Below are positions 27,527 through 38,500 of a DNA stretch of 64,000 nt, in pieces. Position numbers and translations under genes: made by a program. The first letter of the stretch is position 1. Each line of letters starts with the position of its first letter. Origin of the DNA: Austropuccinia psidii. Taxonomy: Eukaryota > Basidiomycota > Pucciniomycetes > Pucciniales > Sphaerophragmiaceae. The notes under the pieces were generated by a model. The model had not been told where the DNA came from. It made no database searches and saw only the letters and a list, made by a program, of their open reading frames with translations. The stretch is taken from positions 29,800,107 through 29,864,106 of the forward strand of contig JALGQZ010000009.1 in the NCBI GenBank assembly GCA_023105745.1, in the 5' to 3' direction.

Positions 27527-30500
27527 GAATAAAAGAACATTCTTAGCAAAATTTAAGTATACTTAATTTAAATGCATATAACAGAAATCAGATTTATTCT
27601 TCAACACTTAGAAGATTTATTTACTATCAGAGTCATATTAAATTATTAAGGCTAACTTTCCTGCCTAGGAGATAAATTTGAAGAACTCATCACCAGAAGA
27701 AACATCCAAGGAAGACCTAGTGGCTTTAAAAATTAATCAAAAGGGATTAATCAAAATTTCAAAATTTTGGGAAAGAATTCAAAATAAGATTAATAGGAAT
27801 ACCACCTTCACAAAAGAGAAGACCATCTTAATTAATATCACCTTCATTAACCTCTCAAGATTAGGTCCTAAAACCTTTCTGATTTAATTTATTGCTCTCC
27901 TATGGAGTAATAATCCTTAAAATTACTGTCTACTCCCATTATGTCAGTTTCAGAAGACCCAAATTAATTTAATAAAGAGGACAAATAAAAACCAGGAATA
28001 TCCAAAAAAAAAAATATTCCAAAACAAGGACCACTTCTATACTCCAACATTAATCTGCAAGAAAATTGGAAAAATACAATTTATTTATTTTTAATTTTTT
28101 GTTTTTAACATTTCTAGATAAATTTTTTAATATCAATGATGATTTCTTTAAACTTTTTTTTTTTCCAAATTTTTTTGTTTCACTATTAATAATTGGTCTT
28201 ATTAGGAAACATTCTGTCCTGAAAAATAAAAAAAAAACTTTTAAAATTCATTATGAAATACAAACTTAAACCCCTCAATTTTTAAAGTGATGAAAGTTTT
28301 TGGTCAAAGAAGTAAATCCTATTTTATTTACAAATTTTAAGAAAAATGGAAAGAGGTTAAAGGAGACTTAGTGAAAGAAATTCAAATCAATGAGTAAATT
28401 TATAATTGAATGAACTTCCTGGAGTAATCAATTGAGAAATACCTGGAAAGATTTCAATTCTATAAGGAAATTGGATGAACTCCTTGCAGGAATTGGGTGT
28501 CTATTCCAGAAATTGAGGATTCAATAGAAAATAGATATTAAATACCAGTTTTTTTTTTCTATTCTTAAGGTCATTCTGAATCTTTTTTTCATTATTTCTT
28601 TACCCCAAACAACAATAAACCTATTTTAATCTTCTTCTTGAATAATTTTAAACATTTAATCCCTCTTTAAATTATTATCTTAAATTTCTTTCCAATACCT
28701 TGCATTAATTGAAATTTAAAGCCTAAATTTATACCTCAGACTTTGATATTTCCTAAAAAAAAAATACAAGGATAATAGAATTATTTATTATTTTTTTCTT
28801 CCTCCACCTTAAAAAAGTATCTTACTGTGTTAAAAATTAATTCTGATTAGACATTTTATCTTATTTTAAAATTTATTCTCACCATTCAATTTTATTTTTT
28901 CTGAATTTAATCTCTTTTTTTTTTTTGTTGATTATTATAATTATGAAATTAATTAAATATAAATAAACTCTATAAATTAATTTAGACTAAAACTCATCTC
29001 AGTCATAAACATTGTTTACATAAAAATGAGGTGAAGTTCCCTCAAATAAAACCCTTTCATTTTGAAAGATGAAACAATAATTTGTGATATTTTCTTTAAT
29101 TCTTAAATCTTACATTTGTAATGTGAAACCTCATATCATTTTTAACTCATTTCAATCAAAGTTGTAACTGAAAAATCTTGATTTCTATTACAAAATCAGG
29201 TTTTAGCCATATTTTTTTCATAAACACCTTAACAAGGTTGGTTGTGAGGCCAATATCAATGATAGTAAATAAAATTTAATTAAAAAATCATTTTGGTACA
29301 TTTTAATTGTCAATAGATCTCCCAAAATCTCTTTAAAAAAGGGGTATTTTGGCTCTCAACCAAAAAAAGACCCTTTTTTTTTTGGACCTAAAAAATAAAT
29401 AGAGGATACTTGGGGAAAATTCCAATTTTTTTTCAGAGTTTGTTGAAAACATGTATACCCATTTTTTTTTTCTAAAAAGAAAATCTTGAAAATTCATAAG
29501 TTAAATACATTTTGGGATTTTTTTTATTCTTTAAAATATTGAAATTGACCCATTGGCCCACAAAAGGAAAAAAAATTGAAACAATTAGTTACAATTTTGG
29601 AGGTCCTAAAGAATTATTTAAGGATTCAATATTTGAAAAAAATTTAATGCATGAAACTTTTATAAGTTTTTTAAAAGAAAAAAAGCCTTTCTTATGTTGA
29701 TTTACCAATTCCCCAATCCGCTTTATTTCTTTATTTATTTTTTAATTAGTTTTTTCTTTTTTTTTTTTTGAAAAAATAAAACAAAAAATGCAAAAAAAAA
29801 TATTAAAGAGTTTTTGACCTAAAGAAAAGGCCAAAAAAAACGAAAACAAAAAAACTTGTAATTGTATTTTTATATTAATATCCATCCTCCTTACTTTTGT
29901 TATTATGTTTTATAATAATATTTATTTATTTTTCATGTTTTTCATGTTTGTTTGTTTTTTCTTTTTTTTTTGATTAATATCTTTTTTAAAATAAAGATAA
30001 ATTATTATTATTTTAGAAAATTAATTTATATTATTATCTTTTTATTTCATTTTTGTTTTAAAGGAAATGGTTTTTTTGTTTTTTTTTACAATTTTATAGA
30101 ACTATATATAGGGAATTTTGAATTTAAGAAAAGATTGATTATTAAGGCTATGAAAATGGTAAATCAGTAGTATACCATATGGACCACAGATCCTATACAG
30201 AAGGGGCCTGCTGCTCAAAATTCTAAGTAGCAGAAATATGTCCAATTTGACAAAGACCTACGTAGAAAAGGTTCGAAAAGAGAGAAGTTTGTGTTTAGGA
30301 AAGGCAGAACAATTCTTAATGAAGGAACTTTGATCTTAATTGGGATTTTTTGCTCATTTTCCCATCGATGGAATTCAGGTTCTTTTTTCATAGACTATAT
30401 TCAATTATTACTTTTTCTTTTGTTTTAAAAAAAAAGAAGGCCTATTTACAAAGTATGAAAGACCCAAAAATATTTTCATGTAATTCTCAAAGAACGATGA

Positions 30501-30721
30501 TAAAAAGGCCTCGAGAAGATTACCAGAAAAGAACACCTATGAAAACCGAAGAGTACGTTTCTTTTCAGCGAAGAATCGAAAATAGACTTTGTTATAGTTT
30601 TACTTTTGGCTTGATTGAGCCAAACAAAAAAAAGAAAAATTCGAATTATTACAACACAAAATTGGCACGATTTTTCTTTAAAATATTTAGTTGCAAACAT
30701 CATCATCTTTGAATGGCCAAA
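27527..30721. other. AT-rich, low-complexity stretch
   Basis: Extremely T- and A-rich, with many homopolymers between about 28070 and 30170. The segment 30350-30712 is open on the plus strand for 120 codons, and an antisense frame of 76 codons overlaps it. Neither has a recognisable domain, and both lie just downstream of the ISC1-type gene, probably in its 3' flank. Confidence 0.45.
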
Positions 30722-32500
30722 TTAATCTGTTCTCCTCCTTGGTGATTGTGTGCTTCTCAACCAATTTAATTCGGCTTCCATTTGTTCGCAAATTTCTTTA
30801 ATTCCATTTCTTTCCCAATTTCCAGCCAAGAACCCCGTATATAACATCGTCATTCCTAATCCGCCCACAAAAGCACTTAGCAATGTAAATATCCAATTTA
30901 AAAATTTCAATGGCTGAAAGCTTGCGGCGACAGCGATTCCAGGGGTCAGAATGACACATAAAATGAATATTGACAAGTGAAATCGGCCGGACCGCTCTGA
31001 TGATCTGTATTTAATCATTAGAGCAGAGATGGCATGATTAAGTTGATCTAGCGTTAGCGAATCAGCTGGTGCAGTAGGTTCTTGATTTGATGAATCTTCA
31101 CAATCGGGCATTGAAGATTTGGAGGGATAGATAGTAAAAGAGGCTTCCAGAGCAAAATGATCTGAGTATGAATATCCAAAGACTGGAATTGGTTCTGTCA
31201 AGGTTACTGAACTGTAGTCGCAAAGAATAGTTTGATCGTCGACGAATTCCGTACGGCTTTGACCCTGATTGGCTCTCCGAGCAATCTTGGCTGCTGGTCT
31301 ATACATGATATAATCAAGTCGTTTACCAAAGCCTTTGGCGCCCCGATTAGCAGGATTCTTGGAGGCCGTAAAGGTATTTAAGATAGAATCACAGGTGATA
31401 CCTTCCTCTGCGATTGCATTTCGAAAGCTGTCTTGATCATTTGCAAGTGAAGATATGCTGGTCGGATGAGAAGTTTTCCATGAATCGCGCAATTGACCAT
31501 ACGATTGCAAGATTGTGATTGGCAATGAGGACGGAACTGAATTTAGGTCACCACACTAGCCAAAGCGAGACAAAAATTTGAGATTGGCGGGGCAATAAGA
31601 TTTCCTTTTCAATCAGTGGATCAAACTGACCACAAAAACTGTGCGACCTCTTTCAGCAGAAGCTCGAACTAGTTTGGATAACTCCCATGATTGAGCTATT
31701 CGATGGGCACGCTTCCATTCGGGGGCAGGGACGTCGTGAGGAGCGTAAAGCTGGATCAGAAAGAGGACGTTTGAAAGGATAAATGAGGATGAAAGGAAGA
31801 AGAGTGGCGGTTGAGGGGGGAATGCTGAAACAGAGGACCAACATGAGTTGTAAATACTTCGATTTCGCCGACCAGAGGGACATTGAGTAAACAAGTTCCG
31901 ACAGATTTTCCGACAAAGAAATCGCCTTCTATGAAATGATGAGGATGACCGTTTAAAGCGTATGGATGAAAATGACTGGAGACGATGGGATAACGAGATA
32001 AAATAGCTAGACCTGAGCCGAGTGCTGCACTAAAGAACAAGTTTCAAATCAGTAAGAGGTCAAGATAAGGCGAAATGATATAATTTGAAAACTGACCTAT
32101 GAAACCATTTACTGTAAATAAGGCCTGATTCCTTTGCACGATCCCTTATGACGAGAAAGTCATGATAAACCCAAAGCTCCTGAAGTGCTACGATATCATA
32201 GGACGAATGGCTGGGCTCGATGATAGGTTTGTTGGAATTCAAATCAGATTGATTATTATTAAGATCCGAGAAGGGCCGAATCAAATCATTGGAATCTTTT
32301 GGGGAAGAAGCTGCTAAATAGTCTGCTATCGCATGAATCCTTTGCAATCTATGAGAAGAGACGAATTTGAGGCCCCTAATGAAACGAATTAATGAAAGGA
32401 TTATTTTAGATCGATTGATTCAAAACTTCAAGATCACTCACCAACAATTTAACGTGAGAAATTTTAATTTGATAGATTTCGAAATCTCAGTTGATGGCAT
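30722..32500 (-). CDS. ISC1: Inositol-phosphosphingolipid phospholipase C (neutral sphingomyelinase family), 5 exons
   Basis: I reconstruct exons 32500-32442, 32375-32097, 32029-31843, 31750-31631 and 31555-30722, giving 492 aa. Introns are 66, 67, 92 and 75 bp, all GT...AG. The ATG at 32500 starts the exon encoding FLTLNCWGL, the usual N-terminal block of this family. The fold is the Mg2+-dependent endonuclease/exonuclease/phosphatase type: metal-binding Glu86 in ALQELW, the P-loop-like VGKSVG at 152-157, Asp218 and Asn220 in CGDLNSVP, RLDYIMYR near 296, and catalytic His348 in YSDHFALE. Two hydrophobic segments near 407-428 and 435-459 match the C-terminal membrane anchor. Known members hydrolyse inositol phosphosphingolipids or sphingomyelin to ceramides at ER and mitochondrial membranes. 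Length is close to yeast Isc1. All key residues are present, so it looks intact. Confidence 0.93.
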
Positions 32501-33286
32501 CTTCTTTCTCTTGCTATTTTTGTATTTTTAGTAAAACTGAGAAAGAAAAACTCAAAAAATCGATTGGAAAAAATTTAATTTTGGACTAAAACTCATTCAA
32601 AATTTAAAATCAATCAGACAAACTTGGTCGATTGAAGCAAATCCAGGATTTTATGCATTGAAATCTTGACCACTTCTAGCCTTCAATCTGTAAAAAATCG
32701 ACTCAAAAAAAACATTGAATTCTCCAGGCTTCAATTAGCGAGCATTCAATAAAAATAGCTTCTTATCGAATCTTTGCCAACGCTGTACGGTAGAAGTCTT
32801 GTACCGTACTGTACAACAACAGTATGAATATCAGCGCTGTATTCTACACGATATCACTTAAACGTAATTTTCATCACAACTTTTATACAAAAAAGCACAT
32901 TGGTTGAGGGCAGAGGGGACATGTTGGTTTACATACAGCTTGCGCATTAAGGGAACGAGGCGTCTCTTGCTTTTGAAACTTTTGGGCTTTGGGAACTTAC
33001 ATTACGCTAGCCTTAAATCGCCATCTTTACGCTTGTCGGCCTTAAGCAGCCTTGATGGCCCTCTGGCCACATCATCAATGGCAATCCTCAGCCAAACTCA
33101 ATGTTTTATTCATCTCATGATCAAATGCTCAAAATGTGCACTGTTAATCTTATAGGCCGTACTCAACATACCGCTTTTGTACCAAATTGAATTGTGAAAT
33201 AAGAAATACCTGTTTCTGTTTTCAAGACTAAAACGAAATAAAGGGTTCAAGGCCTTTTGATCTGCCGTGTTACAATCAGTAATCAT
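32501..33286. other. 5' flank of the ISC1-type gene and unassigned GC-richer patch
   Basis: The first ~380 bp are the AT-rich upstream region of the minus-strand gene starting at 32500; no core promoter element can be named with confidence. At about 32900-33160 the DNA is richer in G and C and open on both strands: 83 codons on plus (32904-33155), and a short minus frame ending in DGDLRLA. Neither is recognisable. A small hairpin TGGCC-CTCT-GGCCA lies near 33057-33070. Confidence 0.4.
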
Positions 33287-33902
33287 ATGGGGTCAACTTC
33301 AATTAAACCTTATACAAATAACAAAATCGAAATTCAGCAAAACCCTCAGAGTTTGATCTTTTCATGTAGATCAGTCAGTATAATACGAATAGAAGCTTTA
33401 TAATAACTCTTGATTACGCTCCAAAAAGTGCCAGCCTAGGTTTCCCAACTTCATAGTCCAATTCCAACGTCATCCTTCTTGGGGTGAAATTGTCCACCAA
33501 GTTGGTCTCAAGGTATAAGAGTCTATAACAATCACTGCATGATTTTAGCAATGTAATTTTGTCATCCTTTACATCTCGTTGGGATTCAAGACCCTTGACT
33601 GCCTTTAAACAAGCTAAACAATAAGTCGCTACTAATGACTGAATTTAATTACTATTTATAACTCCTGAAAAAACCTGAACCCAACTTTCCCTTCAGTCTC
33701 AACGATAAAGAAAGATAAATTAATCAACAAATATCCAAAATTGAAATGAATAACGACAACTAAAGTTCCCTTCCTCTATAGATCAGCAAATAATTACCCA
33801 CAATGGGACGCAATGTCAGATGTTGAGGACGAGCGATTAAAAAAAACGAGTTATGACTCTAGACCTTGTTTTACAATTGAGCAAAAGCCTGACTGTTGTT
33901 AA
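33287..33902 (+). CDS. Unresolved coding-like segment, possible small multi-exon gene
   Basis: I do not recognise a product. Three plus-strand pieces look exonic. 33287-33373 opens with ATG (MGSTSIKPYT...) and ends before GTCAGT, a donor also used twice in the ISC1-type gene. 33435-33512 follows CCAG in the matching phase (PRFPNFIVQFQ...) and ends before GTATAAG. 33782-33902 follows a strong pyrimidine tract and CTATAG, and encodes SANNYPQWDAMSDVEDERL... ending DCC and TAA. Joining the second and third pieces cleanly needs either an implausible 36-bp intron or an exon I did not find. A 77-codon frame on the opposite strand overlaps the middle. The TAA lies 48 bp from the stop of the convergent TLC gene. 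Confidence 0.35.
33414..33644 (-). other. Antisense open frame overlapping the unresolved segment
   Basis: On the minus strand 77 codons are open and end in TAA at 33414-33416. The peptide is rich in K, D, E and L, with CLACLKAVKGLESQ early, SCSDCYRLLYLETN in the middle and LELDYEVGKPRL near the end. A plausible acceptor TTCAG sits at its upstream edge. However there is no ATG on the minus strand between 33641 and 33949, where a first exon would have to lie before the TLC gene's end. So it is either a shadow of plus-strand exons or an exon of a gene I cannot complete. Confidence 0.3.
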
Positions 33903-33949
33903 GATATACTGGGTTGGTTATGAAAAAGTCTTGAATGTGATTGTAAAAT

Positions 33950-35588
33950 TTAAAGCGATTTCGCGGTGGGCTTTTTTCGGAGTTTAGAGGCTGGCTGAAA
34001 TCGTTTTCGGACACTTGTAATCATTTGATAAAACCACTAAAATTTAGAAGAATACCACATTTTAGCATTTGTCACCCAAGCTGCCAAAAAGCAAAAACTA
34101 TTGACGAAACTACTCGTCAAAATTGCAAGATAAAAAGCTGGGTGGATGCAAAGCAAAAGAAACTAATGCTGTGATTAATGCAAATATATACACAAAAGAA
34201 CTCACATAAATATTTAATGCTAAAGTCATTATCGAGAAGCATAAGAAAGCAAGGTGAGCAAGCTACTCAAGAAATTGATGAATCAAAGCGTTATTACCAG
34301 AAAGAAGGAAGTCTAGAGTTAGGATAGTATTCAAGAGCCTGGCGCCTGCTTTTTGTCGAACGCCATCTTGCAAGGTCGACATCACAAGTTGATAGGAGAC
34401 GTAGTTTCCATAAACAAGTCTTTTGTAGCTCAATTAAATTATACGATTGGTAAAAGGAAATTATGTATATGTATATATATATATATGAATATTAGTATTG
34501 AAAAGTCCAAATAAAATCATAGAAGAAAACGCTTCAATATCAACGTTCAAGCTACCAACCTCGAGAAAAAAAAGCTCGCCAACAACACAATGCCATTATA
34601 AATCTGTAGCTTTGAGCCGGTCATCCCAACCTTATCAAAAAACCTATCAAAGAAGCAAAATTAAGATAGTCAACCGAATGTTTTCTTGTTGAAAAGTTTT
34701 GATGTTGTTTATCAAGTGTGAAGAATGAGAAAAATCCGAAAGATGGTTTACCAATGAGGATTCAGAAAGATCGTTGAGGCTTCCCACTTTGATTTTAAAG
34801 TCCAAGTTTTTGATCGTCGTTCAAAAGTCGAAAAGAATACAAGTTAACTTAATTTAAAACAAACCAAGTTGATCATTTTTGAAAACAAATAAAAACTCAA
34901 ATGATCATGAAGCGACTCACCAGTAAGAACGCGAAACCAAAATAGCCAGCAAAAACTCTTGAGAAGAAGAAAGCGACAAAGCAACAAACAGCATGCACCA
35001 AAAATCCTACCCCTTGACCGTTTAAGGTCATCTTCAAGCTCACAATAACATCCCTAAAAATTAAATTAAATCGCAAAGATTGAATCAAAGGCGCAATTTT
35101 TTTTTCAAAATTGTAATAAATAAAATTATTGTGAAATTTACCATAGGAAATACCCAGCCGAGACTGACAAAAGGTTCCTAGTATCAAAGATAAATGTTTG
35201 GATCGAATGAATTAAGCCAGTTGGTCATCGACCCAAGGTTAACTTGAAAAAAGAAGCAAATTATGAATAATGGGACCAACATGGCATGATGATGATAACC
35301 AAACAGTTTATCATTATGAATTGATTGAAATCTATTTGGATGAATGACCAAAACCCAAAGAGCGATAAAAGTAGCATAAAATGCATGAACCCATGCCACC
35401 ACTCTGGTATCCCAATTGAATTTGGTGAACTTGCTCAAATTATTATAATAAGAAGGGAACAGACCAGGTGATAAGATGTGACGAGAAAAAGCTTGAAGGA
35501 TAAAGCAAGAAAGCAAAGAGATTGGGAGTGAGGGAAGATGACCCAACAGACTAGTTGAATGACTGAAGTTAACCGCCGAAGATGACAT
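33950..35588 (-). CDS. TLC-domain membrane protein (TMEM56/TLCD4-like), 8 exons
   Basis: Exons: 35588-35281, 35177-35142, 35053-34921, 34786-34752, 34643-34560, 34419-34298, 34219-34206 and 34036-33950. They total 819 nt, encoding 272 aa. Introns run 78-169 bp, all GT...AG. Family blocks appear in order: FNWDTRVVAWVHAFY (His68), DKLFGY, SAGYFLWDVIVSLK (W115, D116), GFLVHAVCC (His135), WEASTIFLNPHWFFDK, TGSKLQIYNG, RLVYGNYVSYQ and ALNIYWFYQMI, followed by a lysine-rich tail, PASKLRKKPTAKSL. Several hydrophobic stretches predict a multi-pass membrane protein. TLC proteins act on or bind membrane lipids; ceramide synthases belong to the superfamily, but this subgroup's reaction is not established. 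The exon 6-7 junction is the least certain: exon 7 is a 14-nt microexon, chosen because it keeps frame and restores ALNIYWF. Confidence 0.88.
34457..34485. repeat. AT dinucleotide microsatellite in TLC intron 5
   Basis: An alternating TA run (ATGTATATGTATATATATA and on) lies wholly inside the 140-bp fifth intron (34420-34559) of the TLC-domain gene. Probably length-variable, with no coding effect. Confidence 0.8.
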
Positions 35589-38500
35589 GAAGAAGGTCTC
35601 GATGAAGAAGACGGATTAAATTAAGATTAAAAATTTTAAAATCCAAAGAATTGTAGATTAATAAAAACCTTTTTGAGCTACGTTTCAAAACATCTAAACT
35701 GTCAAGGTAACCTAACTTTGAAGATGAAAATTAAATTTCAAAATCAAAGTTAATGAAACTGCAGTCAACATTCACAAATCAAAAGGCCACACTTCTTTCC
35801 ATTGATTTGTTTTACTCCCCCAAGCAAGATATTTGGAAAGAAAATTTTGATTTAAAAAATTTAACATGAGAAAATAGATATCAAAGCTATAAAATTTCAG
35901 ATTAAAAATTCTAAATTATTTCCTCACAAATACTAATTTCAATTTCTTTTATTTTATAAATACCAAACCATAATAATTATGATATTTCAATATAAAAAAT
36001 ATTTTTTTTGGATTTAACAATTTAAAATGCCACATTTATCTTATGCAATGTAATTTTTTTTTAGAAATAGTTTGAAAGTTTCACTTATGATTACATTAAG
36101 TGACTACATCTTAATTAATAATTATCTCTTATGATCTCAACAGTTTATAATAGCTCCTTTTAAGCCAATAGATTTCAGATCATTTTAAATTTAAATAAAA
36201 TAAAAAAACATGATGCCTTTAAGCTAAATGGGTGAATCAGACTCATTTAAAACATAATTTTTAAGTAAATCTTTCCATAAGAGAAATCATACATTATTTT
36301 ATTTCAAATAATCATTAAAATAAATTCCATGAGGATTTAATATGGAATAATATATATGAATTTCCCACTTTTATACACAGCTTTATGATTAATGAGCTTA
36401 TCAAAGTTAAATCATCAAATATAAATATACTGAATTCTTACAAAATAAACTTGATTACATTTTTGAAATCATAAGAACTAAATTAATAATAGTAGTTTCT
36501 GAGTACAAAATCATTATTGAATCATTATTAAATTACCTCCAAAAAAGAAATATGAATGACGCTATAATCTATTTGAGTTTTTTATTAATTCAAACTGCTT
36601 CTTTACTAAATAAATTTCAATTTTAGCATTGACTCAGAAGAACTCAGAATAAGTTTACCTATTATATATCTGAAATAACACTATTGTTATACTAAATTGA
36701 TTTAAAAATTGTTTGAAATTAATCTGAAATCATTGTAATTCCAAAGAATGAAATTCAATTTGTTTTTTTTATTTGAAAAAAAAAATTATAACTCAAAAAT
36801 TAAAGAAAAGAACCTCAAAAAAATCAAATTAAAGAAAGAATCAAAAAGCCAAGGGGCAAAATAACCAAAGTATGACATTAAAAAAAATTATTATGAAGAT
36901 TACCAAACTGATCAAAAAAATATGAAATTCCCTCCATAAAATGTATAAAAAAATTCCTAAAAACATTTCATTAATTACCCTTTGAGATAATGACCATAAA
37001 AAAACAGGACCAACACAGACCTCAAATATATTTAATAAATACAAAATCAAACGGAAAACATTAACAATAGAATTTTCATGGTTTTTAAGATAATTTAACC
37101 TATTTGTTTGATACTTCAGAATCTTACTCAATTACATTGAGACTTATTATAATTTCTGTAATTTTGATTTTAAGCCTGTGAAAATAAGCTTCTTCTATTT
37201 AATAAGCTACAGGAAATAGTATTACTCACCAAAAAAAAGAATTATGAAGAATAATTCTTCCTAATGTTTTTGTTTTAAACTTATTTATAAAGGAATAAAA
37301 TGATGAAGGCTTTTAATGTTGTTGATATAATGTGAACATGTAAGTTCTTATTAGAGAATCTGTTGTATAAGATTACTTAATAAACATCTTTATACAGCTA
37401 TACCACCCATATATTTTATAAATACACTAAAGTAATAATGAGATTAACTTTAAATCACCAATTAAAAAGAAAATATGTAAGAAAATGTTTCAAAACAACC
37501 TTATTCTGGATTTTCCTGAGGTAAAAACTTCTTGAAATTTTTTTCTTGTGTTAGAAATATATAGTGAAATATCTTTAAAGGTTAATTTCTCATATAAATA
37601 TTTTTTTAAAAAAAACTTACAAGAATTAATTTTTATAAAAATATATATCTATTAGTAACTAGAATTTTATTATGATTATTTTCTTTTTAAAGAATTGAAG
37701 ATTTTTTTCAGTCCGTGCACTAATTTTACTTAAATAAAAATTTCAAAATACAAATAGGTCTTCAGGAAGGAAAATTTATCAGAAATGAAGACTCAGCTAA
37801 TTCTTTAATTCATTTAATAATACTCTTTAACTGTCAATTCCTTATAAAAATTCGGAATTATAGACATTTTTCATAAAATTTGGAGAAGGGAATATTTTAA
37901 TTCTTCTGATTTTATAGATATTTTTTATATTTAAAAATTAAATAATTTCTTGTTTCTCAAAAGAGATATTATGATACTTCAAATCATCTTAATAACTTTC
38001 TTTTTGTTTTGAAAAAGAAGCTTAATAATTGAAAATTAATTTTTTTTTAGCCTGTATAGATTTCAGAATTGATTTTGAATTTTCAAGATTTCTCTTTAAT
38101 TCAATTAAAAAAAATAATTCTTTACCATATATAAGGAAAATATATGGTCTTTCATTCTTTGGGAATTTATGTTGATAAATAGGTGTGAAAGAGATAAACC
38201 ACAAGAAAAAATTAGCTGAAACACATATTTTCATGTTTTAATGATAAAACAGTACCTCTAAAAGAAAAATGATTCAGAATTAGACTCCATAGAGGAATAA
38301 ATTGAAAAAAATGATTATTTTCTTGATTAAAAATTCTGTTTTCAATTAGAAATTCGAATAGAGATAGAATTTACTTTCATGAATTTATACATGCAATTTT
38401 TAGTTGAAAATTTTACTATTAATTGAAAAATTAGGAAGAATCTTTTCACCAAAGCAATTTTTTTAAAAATATTATTCATTTAAAAAAATAATTGAATAAA

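Noticed and set aside
30350..30712. 120-codon plus-strand open frame downstream of the ISC1-type gene
   Set aside because: Length is within chance expectation for this composition across the whole window, an antisense frame overlaps it, no domain is visible, and its start lies in T-rich low-complexity DNA.
31613..32040. Separate small proteins on the minus strand at 31613-31894, 31653-31916 and 31756-32040
   Set aside because: They are exons of the ISC1-type gene read through introns; splicing at the GT...AG sites joins them into one continuous protein.
32904..33155. 83-codon plus-strand frame in the GC-richer patch
   Set aside because: The peptide is repetitive in L and S, no splice or start context supports it, and an opposite-strand frame looks equally plausible; left unassigned.
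33230..33275. B-box-like GGTTCAAGGCC with a pairable T-arm, suggesting a tRNA gene
   Set aside because: No matching acceptor strand or A box lies about 50-70 bp upstream; no cloverleaf can be formed.
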